Made by a program: the position numbers and the translations under genes
Origin: Rhodopirellula baltica
GTDB taxonomy: Bacteria > Planctomycetota > Planctomycetia > Pirellulales > Pirellulaceae
NCBI GenBank assembly: GCA_002901265.1
Contig: PPHI01000012.1
Coordinates: 1 to 64,000 of the forward strand
Reading direction: 5' to 3'
DNA: 64,000 bases
The notes under the pieces: generated by a model
Told to the model about the DNA's origin: nothing
Databases searched by the model: none
Seen by the model: only the letters and a program-made list of their open reading frames with translations
In this document: in pieces, positions 7,501 to 16,356 of the stretch
Layout of the letters: each line of letters opens with the position of its first letter
Position numbering within the stretch: the first letter of the stretch is position 1

Positions 7501-10391
7501 CATTCACCGAGATCGCATTCGGCATCAATCGCGACGAATTCGTCTAGCTGAGATTTTGCCTCCTTGAACTCTCGACTGAAAACACGAAGCCAAGACTTCC
7601 GGTGTTTTCGAAGTGCCCTCGCGATTGAGGTGACCAACTTTGGTTCTGGCACGGAAGGCATGTGGAATCTTGAATCCAATTCTCGGAGTCGCGCCGAGAT
7701 CATTTCGCTCTTGCGAACGCTTTCATCGAAGACGACTTTTGCTTCCGATCTGAACATTGTCTTGAAGAACTTGTCTTTCTCGAACGCGATTGGATTGCAT
7801 GCGAGTTGAACGAGTTTGAATCGCCGTTCGAGTTCTTCAAGGGTGCTCGGAATGGCCAGGTCTTCGCGGCTGAGTTCAGGTGCCATCGCAACGATCTGAT
7901 GAACTGCTCGGAGCATCCTCACTGCCCATTGGTGAAGTCTCACTGTCCCATCAGACGTTTTTGCTGGTATGAATTCAGCTGGCAGTGCCTTTATTGCGCG
8001 TACAAGTTGATCGAGCGTTTCGGAAGACGCGGGGGTGATGGCGTACGTTCCGGCATCCAATTCCTCGACGGCTCGTTTAGCCAAATCTCGTCTGCTTTGT
8101 AGCGACTGGCATTTTTGGATCGCCGAACGGTACAGTTCTTTTCCGCGGTCGAGGAACATCGGTGCGGTGATAGCGTTTTCTTTTTTGGCAATTGGGTGTC
8201 GAATCAATTGCAGTACCTTGACTCGTCGACGATAGTCATCTGAAAGGTCCGTTGGCCGGAGCCCTAACTTGGCGAAAATACGTGCCGCACTATCCAGGAT
8301 TTCAACTGTCTTTTTAAGATCGCTAAGCCATTTCAATACTTCCACGCTCGATTCGGTAGTTGCCCCATCAGTCCACTCTAGGTCATCGAGATAGTGAAGC
8401 AGAACTGGATTGGTCTCAGATGCTTCGATCAAAGCGACATCAAACTCACTCTCCAGCCGTTCCTCTTCAAGCTTTTGGAATTGGATTTTGGTGAGCAGTT
8501 GTGTGCATTCAGTATTGACGGCTAGGGACGTTAACTTGGCAGAAATCGCGTTGTCGCAATCCGGGACAGAATTGGCAAGTGATTGCAATCGATCAGTGTC
8601 TAAGCGATCAGCAATTTGAACTGCTTCCGTTGCATCAATCGAGATAAGCTGAGATAGTTCGGTAGCCGCATTGCGATACCGGCTTGCGGACTGGCCTATT
8701 GATTCAAGGTGTTCCTTGATTGTCTCGGATTGTCGAAATGCGAATTGTGATGCCTCGAACCCCCACCAAGGATTGGAGCGTGGTTCGCCGGTGTCTTCGA
8801 GCACCCCAGAAAACGTAGTCAATGCTTGGATGGTGCGATCGAACTTGTCCCGATCAGACGGTATTTCGGAGATCGTGTCACCTTGGTAGGAGGCCCCAGT
8901 TCCGCGGAGTAGAATGACCTCCCATAGAAGGTCGTAGAGCGTCTGCCGATATGGTCCTACTTTTCGTGACATTTCGGCAACGTAGGCATTCAGTTCATCT
9001 CTTCGATTGTTGAGCGAATGACGCGTATTTTCCAAAGTTGTCGGCGAATCATAGTCTTTCGAAATTCGTTCGCGGAGTGCATCGAAAACATGTCTTGGTG
9101 AGGCCGAATCGCTGTGCAGTTCCAAACAAAAATCATCAAGTCCTAGGCGCTGCATACGGTCGTGTACGACCTGCAACGCAGCCAGTTTCTCTGCGACGAA
9201 CAACACCGTTTTACCGCTCGCGATGGCATCCGCGATAGCGTTCGTAATTGTCTGCGATTTTCCAGTGCCAGGTGGCCCTTCAATGACCAAGTTGCGGCCA
9301 TTACGTATATCCACGAGTGCGGATTGCTGGGAGCTATCGGCGTCTAGCGGCAACATCAGCCGTTCGACGGTTTCGTTCTGATCGACGTTGTAGTCTGGCG
9401 CGTAGAGTGCTGCACCATCAGTGTCCGATTGATCATCAGAGGTGCCGCACACCATCCTTTCAATGATCTTAGCTGTCTGGCTATCGGCCGAAAGATCCCA
9501 GTTTTTGGGATCGATGTCGGCGTACATCGAAAGTTTGTGAAACGAAAAGAAGCCAAGAAGTGCTTCTCGCTTGATCTTCCAACGAGGTTTGGACTTGACT
9601 GAGTCGGCGATGGCTTCGAAATACGATTCCGGAGAAATCTCCAGGTTGAACTCGGGAAGAGATATGTCAAAGTCTTTTAAAAGCTTTTTCTGAAGACAAA
9701 GGTTCGATTGAATTTCGTCTTCGTCCCATACGACTTGGAAACGGGGCTCGCCGTCGCCTCGTGAATCCTTTTCGATTTGAACGGGAATCAGAATAAGAGG
9801 CGCAATCCGCTCCTTGTCCGAAGAGTCTGACTCTAGCCACGATAAGAAGCCGATTGCCATGAACAGGTAGTTGATTCCTGTTTCCTCCATTGCGGTTTTG
9901 GCATCCCGTGAGATGGACCGCAGCGTTGAATTCAACTTTTCTTGGGTCAGATTGGTTTGCAATCGGTCATCAAACAGGCGTCGATTCGCTTCCGTCTTTT
10001 TCTGCGTCGGCGTTGGTAGTTCGATAGGCTTTTTGCATACAGTTGGTTTTTCATCGACTGCAAAAATTTCGCTCGAAACTTCGGTATTCGTTTTGGGCTT
10101 GGCATCGTATTGACCATCGGGCTTATCTTGGGGAGCCGCTAAAGGTTGAACGGAGCTCTCGTCTGAATCGGACGTTTCGTCGGTGTCTTCGATCGGAGAA
10201 TCGGGAATGAAATCAAGCACAGATGGCTTTCCCAGATCAACCAGACGCTGATAGATCACATTTGGAAGCTCATCAACGATTTGAAGTGTTTTGCGGTTAC
10301 TCTTGCGATAGCTAAGCAGCGGATTCCGAAGACTTAAATCCAGTAATCGTTCCCTGAATCGTTCAATTTCTTGAGCGAGGTTGATTGACAT
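4506..10391 (-). CDS. Giant DUF4011 / superfamily 1 helicase with C-terminal Vsr-like nuclease
   Basis: The 1961-residue protein begins with a DUF4011-type segment (ERFRERLLDLSLRNPLLSYR). A Walker A motif GPPGTGKSQT lies near residues 372-381, followed by a long alpha-helical insertion. The second half of the SF1 motor has the Walker B motif VIMDEASQIKPEDA near 1553 and VVVGDPKQLPPT shortly after. Late motifs include QGDERDVIFVCYTYGR and LNVLVTRSRKRMVVF. The C-terminal 120 residues form a PD-(D/E)XK / REase_MTES_1575-type nuclease (FYVDIGV, LGIECDGATYH, RDRLREEV, GWNIHRIWSTDW). This architecture is known in single-protein or small antiphage systems (Hhe-like; helicase relatives in Mokosh) but also in uncharacterised island genes. 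It is a single gene with no close partner: IS debris follows it and a repeat cluster precedes it. A role in defence against foreign DNA is inferred. Confidence 0.85.
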   Translation of the reverse strand: MSINLAQEIERFRERLLDLSLRNPLLSYRKSNRKTLQIVDELPNVIYQRLVDLGKPSVLDFIPDSPIEDTDETSDSDESSVQPLAAPQDKPDGQYDAKPKTNTEVSSEIFAVDEKPTVCKKPIELPTPTQKKTEANRRLFDDRLQTNLTQEKLNSTLRSISRDAKTAMEETGINYLFMAIGFLSWLESDSSDKERIAPLILIPVQIEKDSRGDGEPRFQVVWDEDEIQSNLCLQKKLLKDFDISLPEFNLEISPESYFEAIADSVKSKPRWKIKREALLGFFSFHKLSMYADIDPKNWDLSADSQTAKIIERMVCGTSDDQSDTDGAALYAPDYNVDQNETVERLMLPLDADSSQQSALVDIRNGRNLVIEGPPGTGKSQTITNAIADAIASGKTVLFVAEKLAALQVVHDRMQRLGLDDFCLELHSDSASPRHVFDALRERISKDYDSPTTLENTRHSLNNRRDELNAYVAEMSRKVGPYRQTLYDLLWEVILLRGTGASYQGDTISEIPSDRDKFDRTIQALTTFSGVLEDTGEPRSNPWWGFEASQFAFRQSETIKEHLESIGQSASRYRNAATELSQLISIDATEAVQIADRLDTDRLQSLANSVPDCDNAISAKLTSLAVNTECTQLLTKIQFQKLEEERLESEFDVALIEASETNPVLLHYLDDLEWTDGATTESSVEVLKWLSDLKKTVEILDSAARIFAKLGLRPTDLSDDYRRRVKVLQLIRHPIAKKENAITAPMFLDRGKELYRSAIQKCQSLQSRRDLAKRAVEELDAGTYAITPASSETLDQLVRAIKALPAEFIPAKTSDGTVRLHQWAVRMLRAVHQIVAMAPELSREDLAIPSTLEELERRFKLVQLACNPIAFEKDKFFKTMFRSEAKVVFDESVRKSEMISARLRELDSRFHMPSVPEPKLVTSIARALRKHRKSWLRVFSREFKEAKSQLDEFVAIDAECDLGEWIKSLEDLNVAALDADEFSQARAPQEAFGSGFEGIATSWESIEQRCTWATQMRLIGFDYERSFRLVESLRELPLSKPLGEIEQTLVDYRALLSESIQFAPRAFESIAKSPFCELSRLIESICQLSETITRITSQLNIPGDWPFEKVEHFSRLARQRIEIEKSLAAFNEDSELCEGLGLFFQGEQTDWKELETAFSWARTAAQFGLNADTALELLGQRDGYLAQLSTKTLSDSLSQIVTQSASPTMAISHLPDFARMDSQSCLQWLDQKARLIESAIGVFGDNSVTHLELRRRCDLTNELIDNQAYISDPRNWPCLVEAGLYELTIAQPGSTREINDWIVAGLSTLHALPEAVKLAILRSLDGDVIASIASLSRELSMCPKLLQSHCNELRKHGQFANTWLGVDPPQLLDGSTTQKTETLLSCLEQLPAWCAFTTSLSRCEEVGVVGLCYLAIDGQIASQQLVDCYRLSVLELAADDCFQGSELLKSISGRHLDGLRNEFQRFDRELQALRHSEIASHAARRQIPAGNAKGRVGEFTELSLIRHETQKQQRHCRIRDLLDRAGNAVQALKPCFMMSPLSVSRFVAENSIEFDLVIMDEASQIKPEDAIGTLLRAKQIVVVGDPKQLPPTSFFDKVGEDLEDGESTQFDNTESVLEASMKIFQPFRRLRWHYRSEHESLIHFSNTQFYDDDLVVFPSPKSNPERYGIQHIYVEDATCRSGLNMVEANRVVEEIVRHAMVNPDESLGVGTFNKRQSETIDELLQKRCESDPAAAFAVGRLREQEEDLFIKNLENLQGDERDVIFVCYTYGRDPQSQRLFQRFGPINSAKGWRRLNVLVTRSRKRMVVFHSIHPSEIQGGPDKSRGVNAYKSFLSYAVTGTIDESGATTGKEPDSAFEIAVGKKIAEWGLEAVPQVGVAGFYVDIGVRRRDGDRSFLLGIECDGATYHSAKSARDRDRLREEVIRSRGWNIHRIWSTDWFLNEKAETEKLRLAVMAAMEPGV

Positions 10392-10570
10392 CGTGTTCGA
10401 ACCGGCCTGTTGGTTTTTTAGTAATCGAAGATAATTGCTGGGCGCGGTATCATAGTTAAATAAGTGTTGGTCAGGGGGGGGTTCATTTGGAAGAGCTGTG
10501 AGCCCCCATTGGGATGGCGATTGGCTTTGTCTCGCTTAGTGCCACTCTCTGCCTGCGACGGCGTTTTTAT
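10392..10570. other. Upstream region of the helicase gene
   Basis: This should carry the minus-strand promoter of the helicase gene, but no clear -10/-35 pair stands out. No gene is supported. It contains a run of eight G at about 10473-10480. Confidence 0.4.
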
Positions 10571-11060
10571 CGCGTGGTTGTCTTTTGGCCGAAGGCCATG
10601 CGTACCGTACGCTGGGGCATCGCCCCAGTTTTCAGTTGGCCGATCGGCGTCTTTGGCTGAAGGCCATGAGCACCGCTGGCTTTGTGGGGATTGGCAGGTG
10701 AAATTGACCTTCGGCCAATCTGGGCTTTGGGAATCGTGTTCCTGTGGCGATGCCACAGGCTAAGGTGTTTGAGGCCTTCGGCCATGTGATTGCAGGTCAA
10801 GCAGAGGTTGCGTTTCATCGACCCGCAGCGCACGGCAACGGGCTCGATGCCAAAAGCACTGCTGGCTTTGTGGGGCATGCAGGTGAAATTGACATTCGGC
10901 CAATCAGGACTTTGGGGTTCGTGTTCCTGTGGCAATGCCACAGGCAATGATCTTTTTGCCTTCGGCGATGTGATTGTAGATCGAGCAGAGGTTGCGTTTC
11001 ATCGACGTATCGGTGCACGTCGACGGGCTTGTTGCCTGAGCACTGCTGGCACCTTGCGAC
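10571..11060. repeat. Hairpin-rich dispersed repeat, copies 2 and 3 in tandem
   Basis: The same repeat as at 1131-1440 occurs here as one full and one shortened unit. Palindromes are GGCCGAAGGCC at 10587-10597, CTGGGGCATCGCCCCAG at 10612-10628, CCTGTGGCGATGCCACAGG at 10741-10759, GGCCTTCGGCC at 10773-10783 and a variant CCTGTGGCAATGCCACAGG at 10926-10944. The block GAGGTTGCGTTTCATCGAC occurs in both units and in copy 1. All copies have the same orientation. Open frames here are artefacts of the repeat. Confidence 0.8.
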
Positions 11061-11452
11061 GCTGCTTCAACTTTCAAGCCGATCGCTTTTCAGCAGGCCC
11101 CTTCGCTTTGGTGAATTTGCTGGGAGAAGTGGTCGTCAACGGTCTTGGATTTGGGCTTCTGGTGATAGCGAGTCCCACGGTGAAGACGGATCAATTCATC
11201 CACGACGCCAACTCAGGTACCACGGAGTCAGGGGTAGCGATTTTGGATGTGATGCAGCTTTCACAGGTGGACAAATTGATCGAGCCAGTGATATCGCTGT
11301 CGTCAGCGTCCAAATTACCATCAACTGCCACGTTGGGTGACAAGTGATTGTCGAAAAACTGGCCTCATGCGAAGTGGATTGCGCGTAAGCTATTACGTGT
11401 GAGAGGTATTGCTCGATTCAGTTCTTGTCAATGAAGTCAGGCGGTGTTTTGA
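11061..11452. other. Intergenic stretch, no supported gene
   Basis: Plus-strand frames continue from the repeat into this stretch but lack a start signal outside the repeat and any recognisable domain. It lies directly upstream of the large secreted protein gene and should contain its promoter; I cannot assign one. Confidence 0.4.
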
Positions 11453-14400
11453 ATGTGGCGGCGGCAAACCTATTTTGGGCTGATTGGTTTTATAGTTGCG
11501 TCGATAGGTCTTTTGGATCGTACGGGATTCGGGCAAGAACCTCAGTATCAAGAGATCGCCCAACGGCGACGTTCCGTTCTGCTCGCAAAGAAGGGAGAGT
11601 GGAAGCTTCGCGATGGTCACGTTTTGTCGGGGCGAATCGAGGAATCATTAATCGAAGGTCGGTTTGTCGTGCGCAACTGGACAGGCAGTAGCGTCTCCAC
11701 GGAAGTGTTCGTTCCTCTGCATGCGTTCAACGAAAGCGATCAAAATCAGATTCAAGCGAAGCACTTGCAGAAACGGAACTACGTCCGTTACCAATATCTG
11801 CCGCGTCTATTCCAGCACCCATCGTTAATGGGTGTAAGGTATCCCAAACCCTATGATCGGCTCGCCGGTGCAGTCGCGATTGAAAATGGCAAGGTATTTT
11901 GCTGGTGGGGTGACAAGCTGTATCGTGTGGACGAATCCGAGGTCCCGGCCGAATATTTGAAAGACTTAAAAGTCGCTTTCAAAGATTTCGGCAGCGGCTA
12001 CCGGTTGCACATTGAAGATTGGCTACCAGGGACCATCGCCGGCAAGGTCCTTGCCGAGACACCAGACAGCTTTGTATTCGAATCGACTCCTGATAAAAGG
12101 CAGGAAAATCCCTTTGACTTCCCCATTGGAACTCGTTTTCGGCTGCCAAAGCGAACCATGGGCCAGATTCTGGAACGGGAGATGCGTGCCTGTTTGGGGC
12201 GTTATGCTCAACTTGAAGAGTCGGTGAAAATTCCTGATGCAGAGTTAAGCCAACTTCCTGTCCTTTGTCGCTGGATGAAGGAATATGGTGCTGAATGGGC
12301 TTTGTGTCGGCCGCCCTCTGCGTCGCGTCAGTCAAGCATTCAAACAATTTCATCCGACGGCGAAGCATCGATTCCAATCTATCAATTGTCCTGCGCCGAC
12401 CACTTGGAATTCGAATTGGCGGCGATCGATCGTGAAACCAGTTTGGGGCCTGTGGATCGAAACGATGCGGCATACTTGGTCTTAGCTGACACAGCTTTCG
12501 AGCGACGGCATTGGACATTGGTCCCTGGTCGCGGGACACTCTCTGCGCGGTTGGTTGGTGCGATCATAAATGGTTTTGCCTTTGACTCTTTTGGCGAATA
12601 CGTCTTCGTCGAGGCATCACAGCTAAGCCCAATCGACCGTCGGGTTGCACGAATCGCGACAAGCTCGCAGACGCTCGACTGGTTGGACGAAGAAAAGCTT
12701 AAAAGTCTGAGCACGAAGCGCATTTTGGTGCACTTTTCCCGTAAAGGTTCGATCGTGGAGTTGGGGAAGTCTTTTGAAGTGCAAGGAGTGATCAACTCTT
12801 CTAGCACTGCATGGCATGCTGGTGAGCAGGCGTCGACCAATGGGATCCATTGGGAACACTTTCTCGCGACAACTGAGAACGATTCTCTGCGAAAGGGACT
12901 CGAGAGTCTTGTCGATCAGGACAGTCGGTCTGCAGAGGACAAGATCGCTTGGTATCGCGAAAAACTGAAGCCGGCTCCGGAACTGATTGCCGATCTTCCG
13001 AAACTCAAGTCATTGCCAGTCAAGCCTGTCGATAGAATGTGGCGGCTCGGCAACGATCGTCCAGGTTTGATTGCCAAGTTGGTCGGACGCTATGGAGATG
13101 ATTGGGTGTTCGAGATGCAGGTGGATGATCAACCCGTGAATTTCTTGGTCGGGATGGAGGACTTGAGCGAAGAAGATGAAGCAATCGCTAACGCGGTGAT
13201 CGGCCGACTTGAACCAAGTAATTGGGCCGACGTTTTGCCAACTGCAGATAACGGTCAATATTACCGGTTGTGGCTTGATCCTCGAAACAAAACATTGCTG
13301 TCTCCGATACCCGGCGTCGTGGTCCAGGTCTCTCCCCGTCGAGCAGAGTTTCTAAACGTTCAAGGGGCTTCGTTTTCTGACTTCGATGTTGGCCGTCAGA
13401 AAGGAATCGGAGAGGAAGTCCAACGTCTCTATCAATTAGCGATAGATCGCGGGAGAGTACGTCTTGAGCAACGGCTGTCAAAACTTCCCCTTTGGTCATT
13501 TCAGGATAGCCAACAAAACGTGCGAGCGACGCTTGTCGGGCAAAGCGGTGATGACGCGATCTTTGCGGATGATCAAGAACGCCGCTTTCGTGTTTCAACG
13601 GCCTGCCTCGACGATACGGGACAGCGATCGGTATCCCATGCCGACATAAAAGTGCCGGTGTCGGAAGCCAGCAAATTGCCGAGACTGCTGGTCGGAAGAG
13701 AACGGCTTTTAGGGCCCGGTTTGATCGAGCGGGTTGGTCATCGAACGGACGGGTATTTGAAGTTGAAGCACGCGTTTTCGGTTTACACATCCAATGGTGG
13801 AGGTCAAGCGAAAAGTGGTCGAAACGGCGTGAGCAATCTGCCTCTGTCAAGTTTGACTTTGCGTCAAAGCAGGCTGCTTATCGCCGATTCCATCCGCACA
13901 GAATCGTCATTGGAAGACAACCGTTCCATCGACGAAGAACTCGCAAGCCCAATCGACCAGGCGGATATCATCAGCAAGGTACCTGAATTGGATGTCGATA
14001 TTCGCCGGAAAATTGAATCGTTCTTGTGGCCGGATGGACGCGGCAAGATGCGGTCGCTCGACACCGTCCGCTGGCAACAGTCGAAGCTACAGATTCCCGA
14101 AGACGCAGAGCTAGTGACCTGCAATCACGACGCCACGTTCGGTTTGATGAAGGACTCGTCGGGCGAATTGCTATGGTGTCAGTTCTCCAGCGGGAAAACG
14201 ATCCCAGCACCGTCGGTTAATCTTGACGGGATTTCACATGGACCTTGGGTGGACCGGAATCGTGTTCAGTTGTGGTATGTGAGAGAGGGGCGGCTGTTTC
14301 TCTGCAACAAGGAAGGTGATCGAGAATATCCGATCAACCAATCCAAGACACCGGTTGTCGCCGCAGCGATGTCTGGTGATCACCAGAAAATCTTTTTGAT

Positions 14401-15991
14401 CTTTCAAGACACGACGTGTGTTCGACTCGATTTACAGACTGGTCAGGAAACAACATGGCAGTCGGGAATACGGGAATACAAACCGGATGAAAAGATCGAG
14501 CTTGTCGCGTCGCCGAACGGAGATGGGATCGCTTATTTTTACGGCAATGTGTTTCAAGGGCAGCAGTTCGATAAAGAACAACCGCTTCCCAGTGAGGCTA
14601 ACTTTCTACTGATTCAGCCGAGTGAATCGTCGCAGATCGCAGCTGGGAAAACGCTTTCTGCACTTTACACATCAGACTCGAATCGAGTGGATTTGATCTG
14701 GCATGAACATGGGGCCGCACCATCAGGTGTGTCCCTTCCCGTGATGCCGGATCGAATTGATATCGTCGATTTAGGTTTTGGCGAAGTCTTACAGGTGATT
14801 GGCAATTCATCCGAGCCGATCTACCGCAATGCGGGGTACCGGTTTGTCGCATGGTTCGATCCGCACAAAAGACTATTTCTGTATCGGCCACAGGTAATCG
14901 AAGGGGCACCAATTGATCGTCGGTCACCAAAGTCGAATTGGATGGCTGGCGAAAGTGCGATTGTGATCGAGCAAACAGATCAGGGATATGTCCGATCGAG
15001 ACGCAACGACCGTGCCGCAGTATCGGTGGATCTGTATTTGAGTTCGCTGGCGAAAGAACTCGTCAACGAAATGGATATTGGGCAAATCGCGGCCACCATG
15101 TCGTTCTTGGATCATCCCGATTGCCGCGCCCAAGGCGATTATTCGGGAGCCTTGGTAAACCAATTCTTTGCGGCGGTGACAGCCAATGTGTTGGACTTTC
15201 GGCCGCATCTGGGAGGCGACCCTATTGAGCGGTCGTTCCGAGTTGCTGGGCGTTTGGGAGATCGGTTTCCATCATCCGACATTGCAAAGTGCATTATCGC
15301 AAACGTGTACGACTCGTATGCGTGGGATGCGCGCGGTACTGGTTTTGCTGGCAGCGTGTCAGAGTATCAGTGGACCGTTTTTCACAAGTATGTCGCAAAG
15401 GCCGAGAGTATTTGCGAGCCGTTGCTGAATCGTCCTCAGCCGAATTCGCAAGTGTTTCAGTTGGCGTTGGAATTGGCACGGACAAACGGAAAGCCCCTCG
15501 AAGAAATCGTTCAATTGGCGAGTCGAATTCGTCAAAGTCCTTACCGGGCCGACGTCTCATTGCACCACTTGGTTGCCATCTATTTGATGCCCCGCTGGAA
15601 TGGCGCACCCGGAATGCTCGAAAGCTATATGGAAAACGTCGCTCAGACGATTGGAGGCCAGGAGGGGGATGCGGTTTATGCAACCGTCGCACAGAAGTTG
15701 AGTTCGATGGGCGGTCCGGATGGACCGGCATCGTTGGGCTTCAATTGGGATTTAGAACGTTTGAAATCGGGAACGCGTGCCAGCGTCCAATCTCGACAAA
15801 ATTTGGACGTTCTCAGTCATACCCTTTTTATCTTAGCGAACCGTGGTGATATCAATTCATTCATCGAGCTGAGTCGAATCGGAGCCGATCGAGCAATGTT
15901 GGCTCCCAGTGTGGTGTCGTCGATGTTGACCGAACCGGCGCAGGCCAATCCTTCAGACAGGCGAGGTTCGAACAAATCCGACGGGATTTAA
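11453..15991 (+). CDS. Very large secreted planctomycete protein of unknown function, SHD1-like repeats
   Basis: The 1512-residue protein starts with an uncleaved anchor or signal peptide (YFGLIGFIVASIGLL, residues 7-21). The first half contains several similar beta-rich segments of 50-70 residues. Examples are GEWKLRDGHVLSGRIEESLI, LHIEDWLPGTIAGKVLAETP, HWTLVPGRGTLSARLVGAII and MWRLGNDRPGLIAKLVGRYG, each followed by a hydrophobic V/F-rich strand pair and an acidic SELSPxD-like turn. They resemble the SLA1-homology-1-like (SHD1) segments common in planctomycete exported proteins. The second half has beta-propeller-like strands (about 860-1180) and an alpha-helical end. It has no neighbours in an obvious operon. 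Export is well supported; function is unknown. Confidence 0.75.
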   Translation: MWRRQTYFGLIGFIVASIGLLDRTGFGQEPQYQEIAQRRRSVLLAKKGEWKLRDGHVLSGRIEESLIEGRFVVRNWTGSSVSTEVFVPLHAFNESDQNQIQAKHLQKRNYVRYQYLPRLFQHPSLMGVRYPKPYDRLAGAVAIENGKVFCWWGDKLYRVDESEVPAEYLKDLKVAFKDFGSGYRLHIEDWLPGTIAGKVLAETPDSFVFESTPDKRQENPFDFPIGTRFRLPKRTMGQILEREMRACLGRYAQLEESVKIPDAELSQLPVLCRWMKEYGAEWALCRPPSASRQSSIQTISSDGEASIPIYQLSCADHLEFELAAIDRETSLGPVDRNDAAYLVLADTAFERRHWTLVPGRGTLSARLVGAIINGFAFDSFGEYVFVEASQLSPIDRRVARIATSSQTLDWLDEEKLKSLSTKRILVHFSRKGSIVELGKSFEVQGVINSSSTAWHAGEQASTNGIHWEHFLATTENDSLRKGLESLVDQDSRSAEDKIAWYREKLKPAPELIADLPKLKSLPVKPVDRMWRLGNDRPGLIAKLVGRYGDDWVFEMQVDDQPVNFLVGMEDLSEEDEAIANAVIGRLEPSNWADVLPTADNGQYYRLWLDPRNKTLLSPIPGVVVQVSPRRAEFLNVQGASFSDFDVGRQKGIGEEVQRLYQLAIDRGRVRLEQRLSKLPLWSFQDSQQNVRATLVGQSGDDAIFADDQERRFRVSTACLDDTGQRSVSHADIKVPVSEASKLPRLLVGRERLLGPGLIERVGHRTDGYLKLKHAFSVYTSNGGGQAKSGRNGVSNLPLSSLTLRQSRLLIADSIRTESSLEDNRSIDEELASPIDQADIISKVPELDVDIRRKIESFLWPDGRGKMRSLDTVRWQQSKLQIPEDAELVTCNHDATFGLMKDSSGELLWCQFSSGKTIPAPSVNLDGISHGPWVDRNRVQLWYVREGRLFLCNKEGDREYPINQSKTPVVAAAMSGDHQKIFLIFQDTTCVRLDLQTGQETTWQSGIREYKPDEKIELVASPNGDGIAYFYGNVFQGQQFDKEQPLPSEANFLLIQPSESSQIAAGKTLSALYTSDSNRVDLIWHEHGAAPSGVSLPVMPDRIDIVDLGFGEVLQVIGNSSEPIYRNAGYRFVAWFDPHKRLFLYRPQVIEGAPIDRRSPKSNWMAGESAIVIEQTDQGYVRSRRNDRAAVSVDLYLSSLAKELVNEMDIGQIAATMSFLDHPDCRAQGDYSGALVNQFFAAVTANVLDFRPHLGGDPIERSFRVAGRLGDRFPSSDIAKCIIANVYDSYAWDARGTGFAGSVSEYQWTVFHKYVAKAESICEPLLNRPQPNSQVFQLALELARTNGKPLEEIVQLASRIRQSPYRADVSLHHLVAIYLMPRWNGAPGMLESYMENVAQTIGGQEGDAVYATVAQKLSSMGGPDGPASLGFNWDLERLKSGTRASVQSRQNLDVLSHTLFILANRGDINSFIELSRIGADRAMLAPSVVSSMLTEPAQANPSDRRGSNKSDGI

Positions 15992-16356
15992 CTACCTGCG
16001 AGCCGCTGTGATCGCTCTGCAGTTCGGTGTTGTCGTCAATCGATCTGTGCAGATCTCCGCCAGCTGTGTTCCGTCAGACTCACTCGCTAAAAACTCTGCG
16101 GTCGAGTCGGCTAGTGTGGCCCCATCGTTCACGGAAGCTTTCGGTGGGGTGGGGAGCTTGTCTGGGAGATGCTGGTGGCACCACTTTGCACCCGTTTGGG
16201 CCGCTTTACGCCAGGGATGTTGGGGGCTTTGGGCAGCAATCTCGCGATGAATGCTAGCAACGTGATGGCGGATTCGTCTTGCGTACCTGGGGGTGTCTCC
16301 GCTAATAGAGGGACTGTTTAATCAATTAGCTCTTGGATCCAAGCTAGAACGGTGAG
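15992..16356. other. Intergenic stretch, no supported gene
   Basis: Two overlapping short plus-strand frames (about 80 codons) are present but neither shows a recognisable pattern nor a ribosome binding site. The 3' part should contain the promoter of the methyltransferase-glycosyltransferase cluster. Confidence 0.4.
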
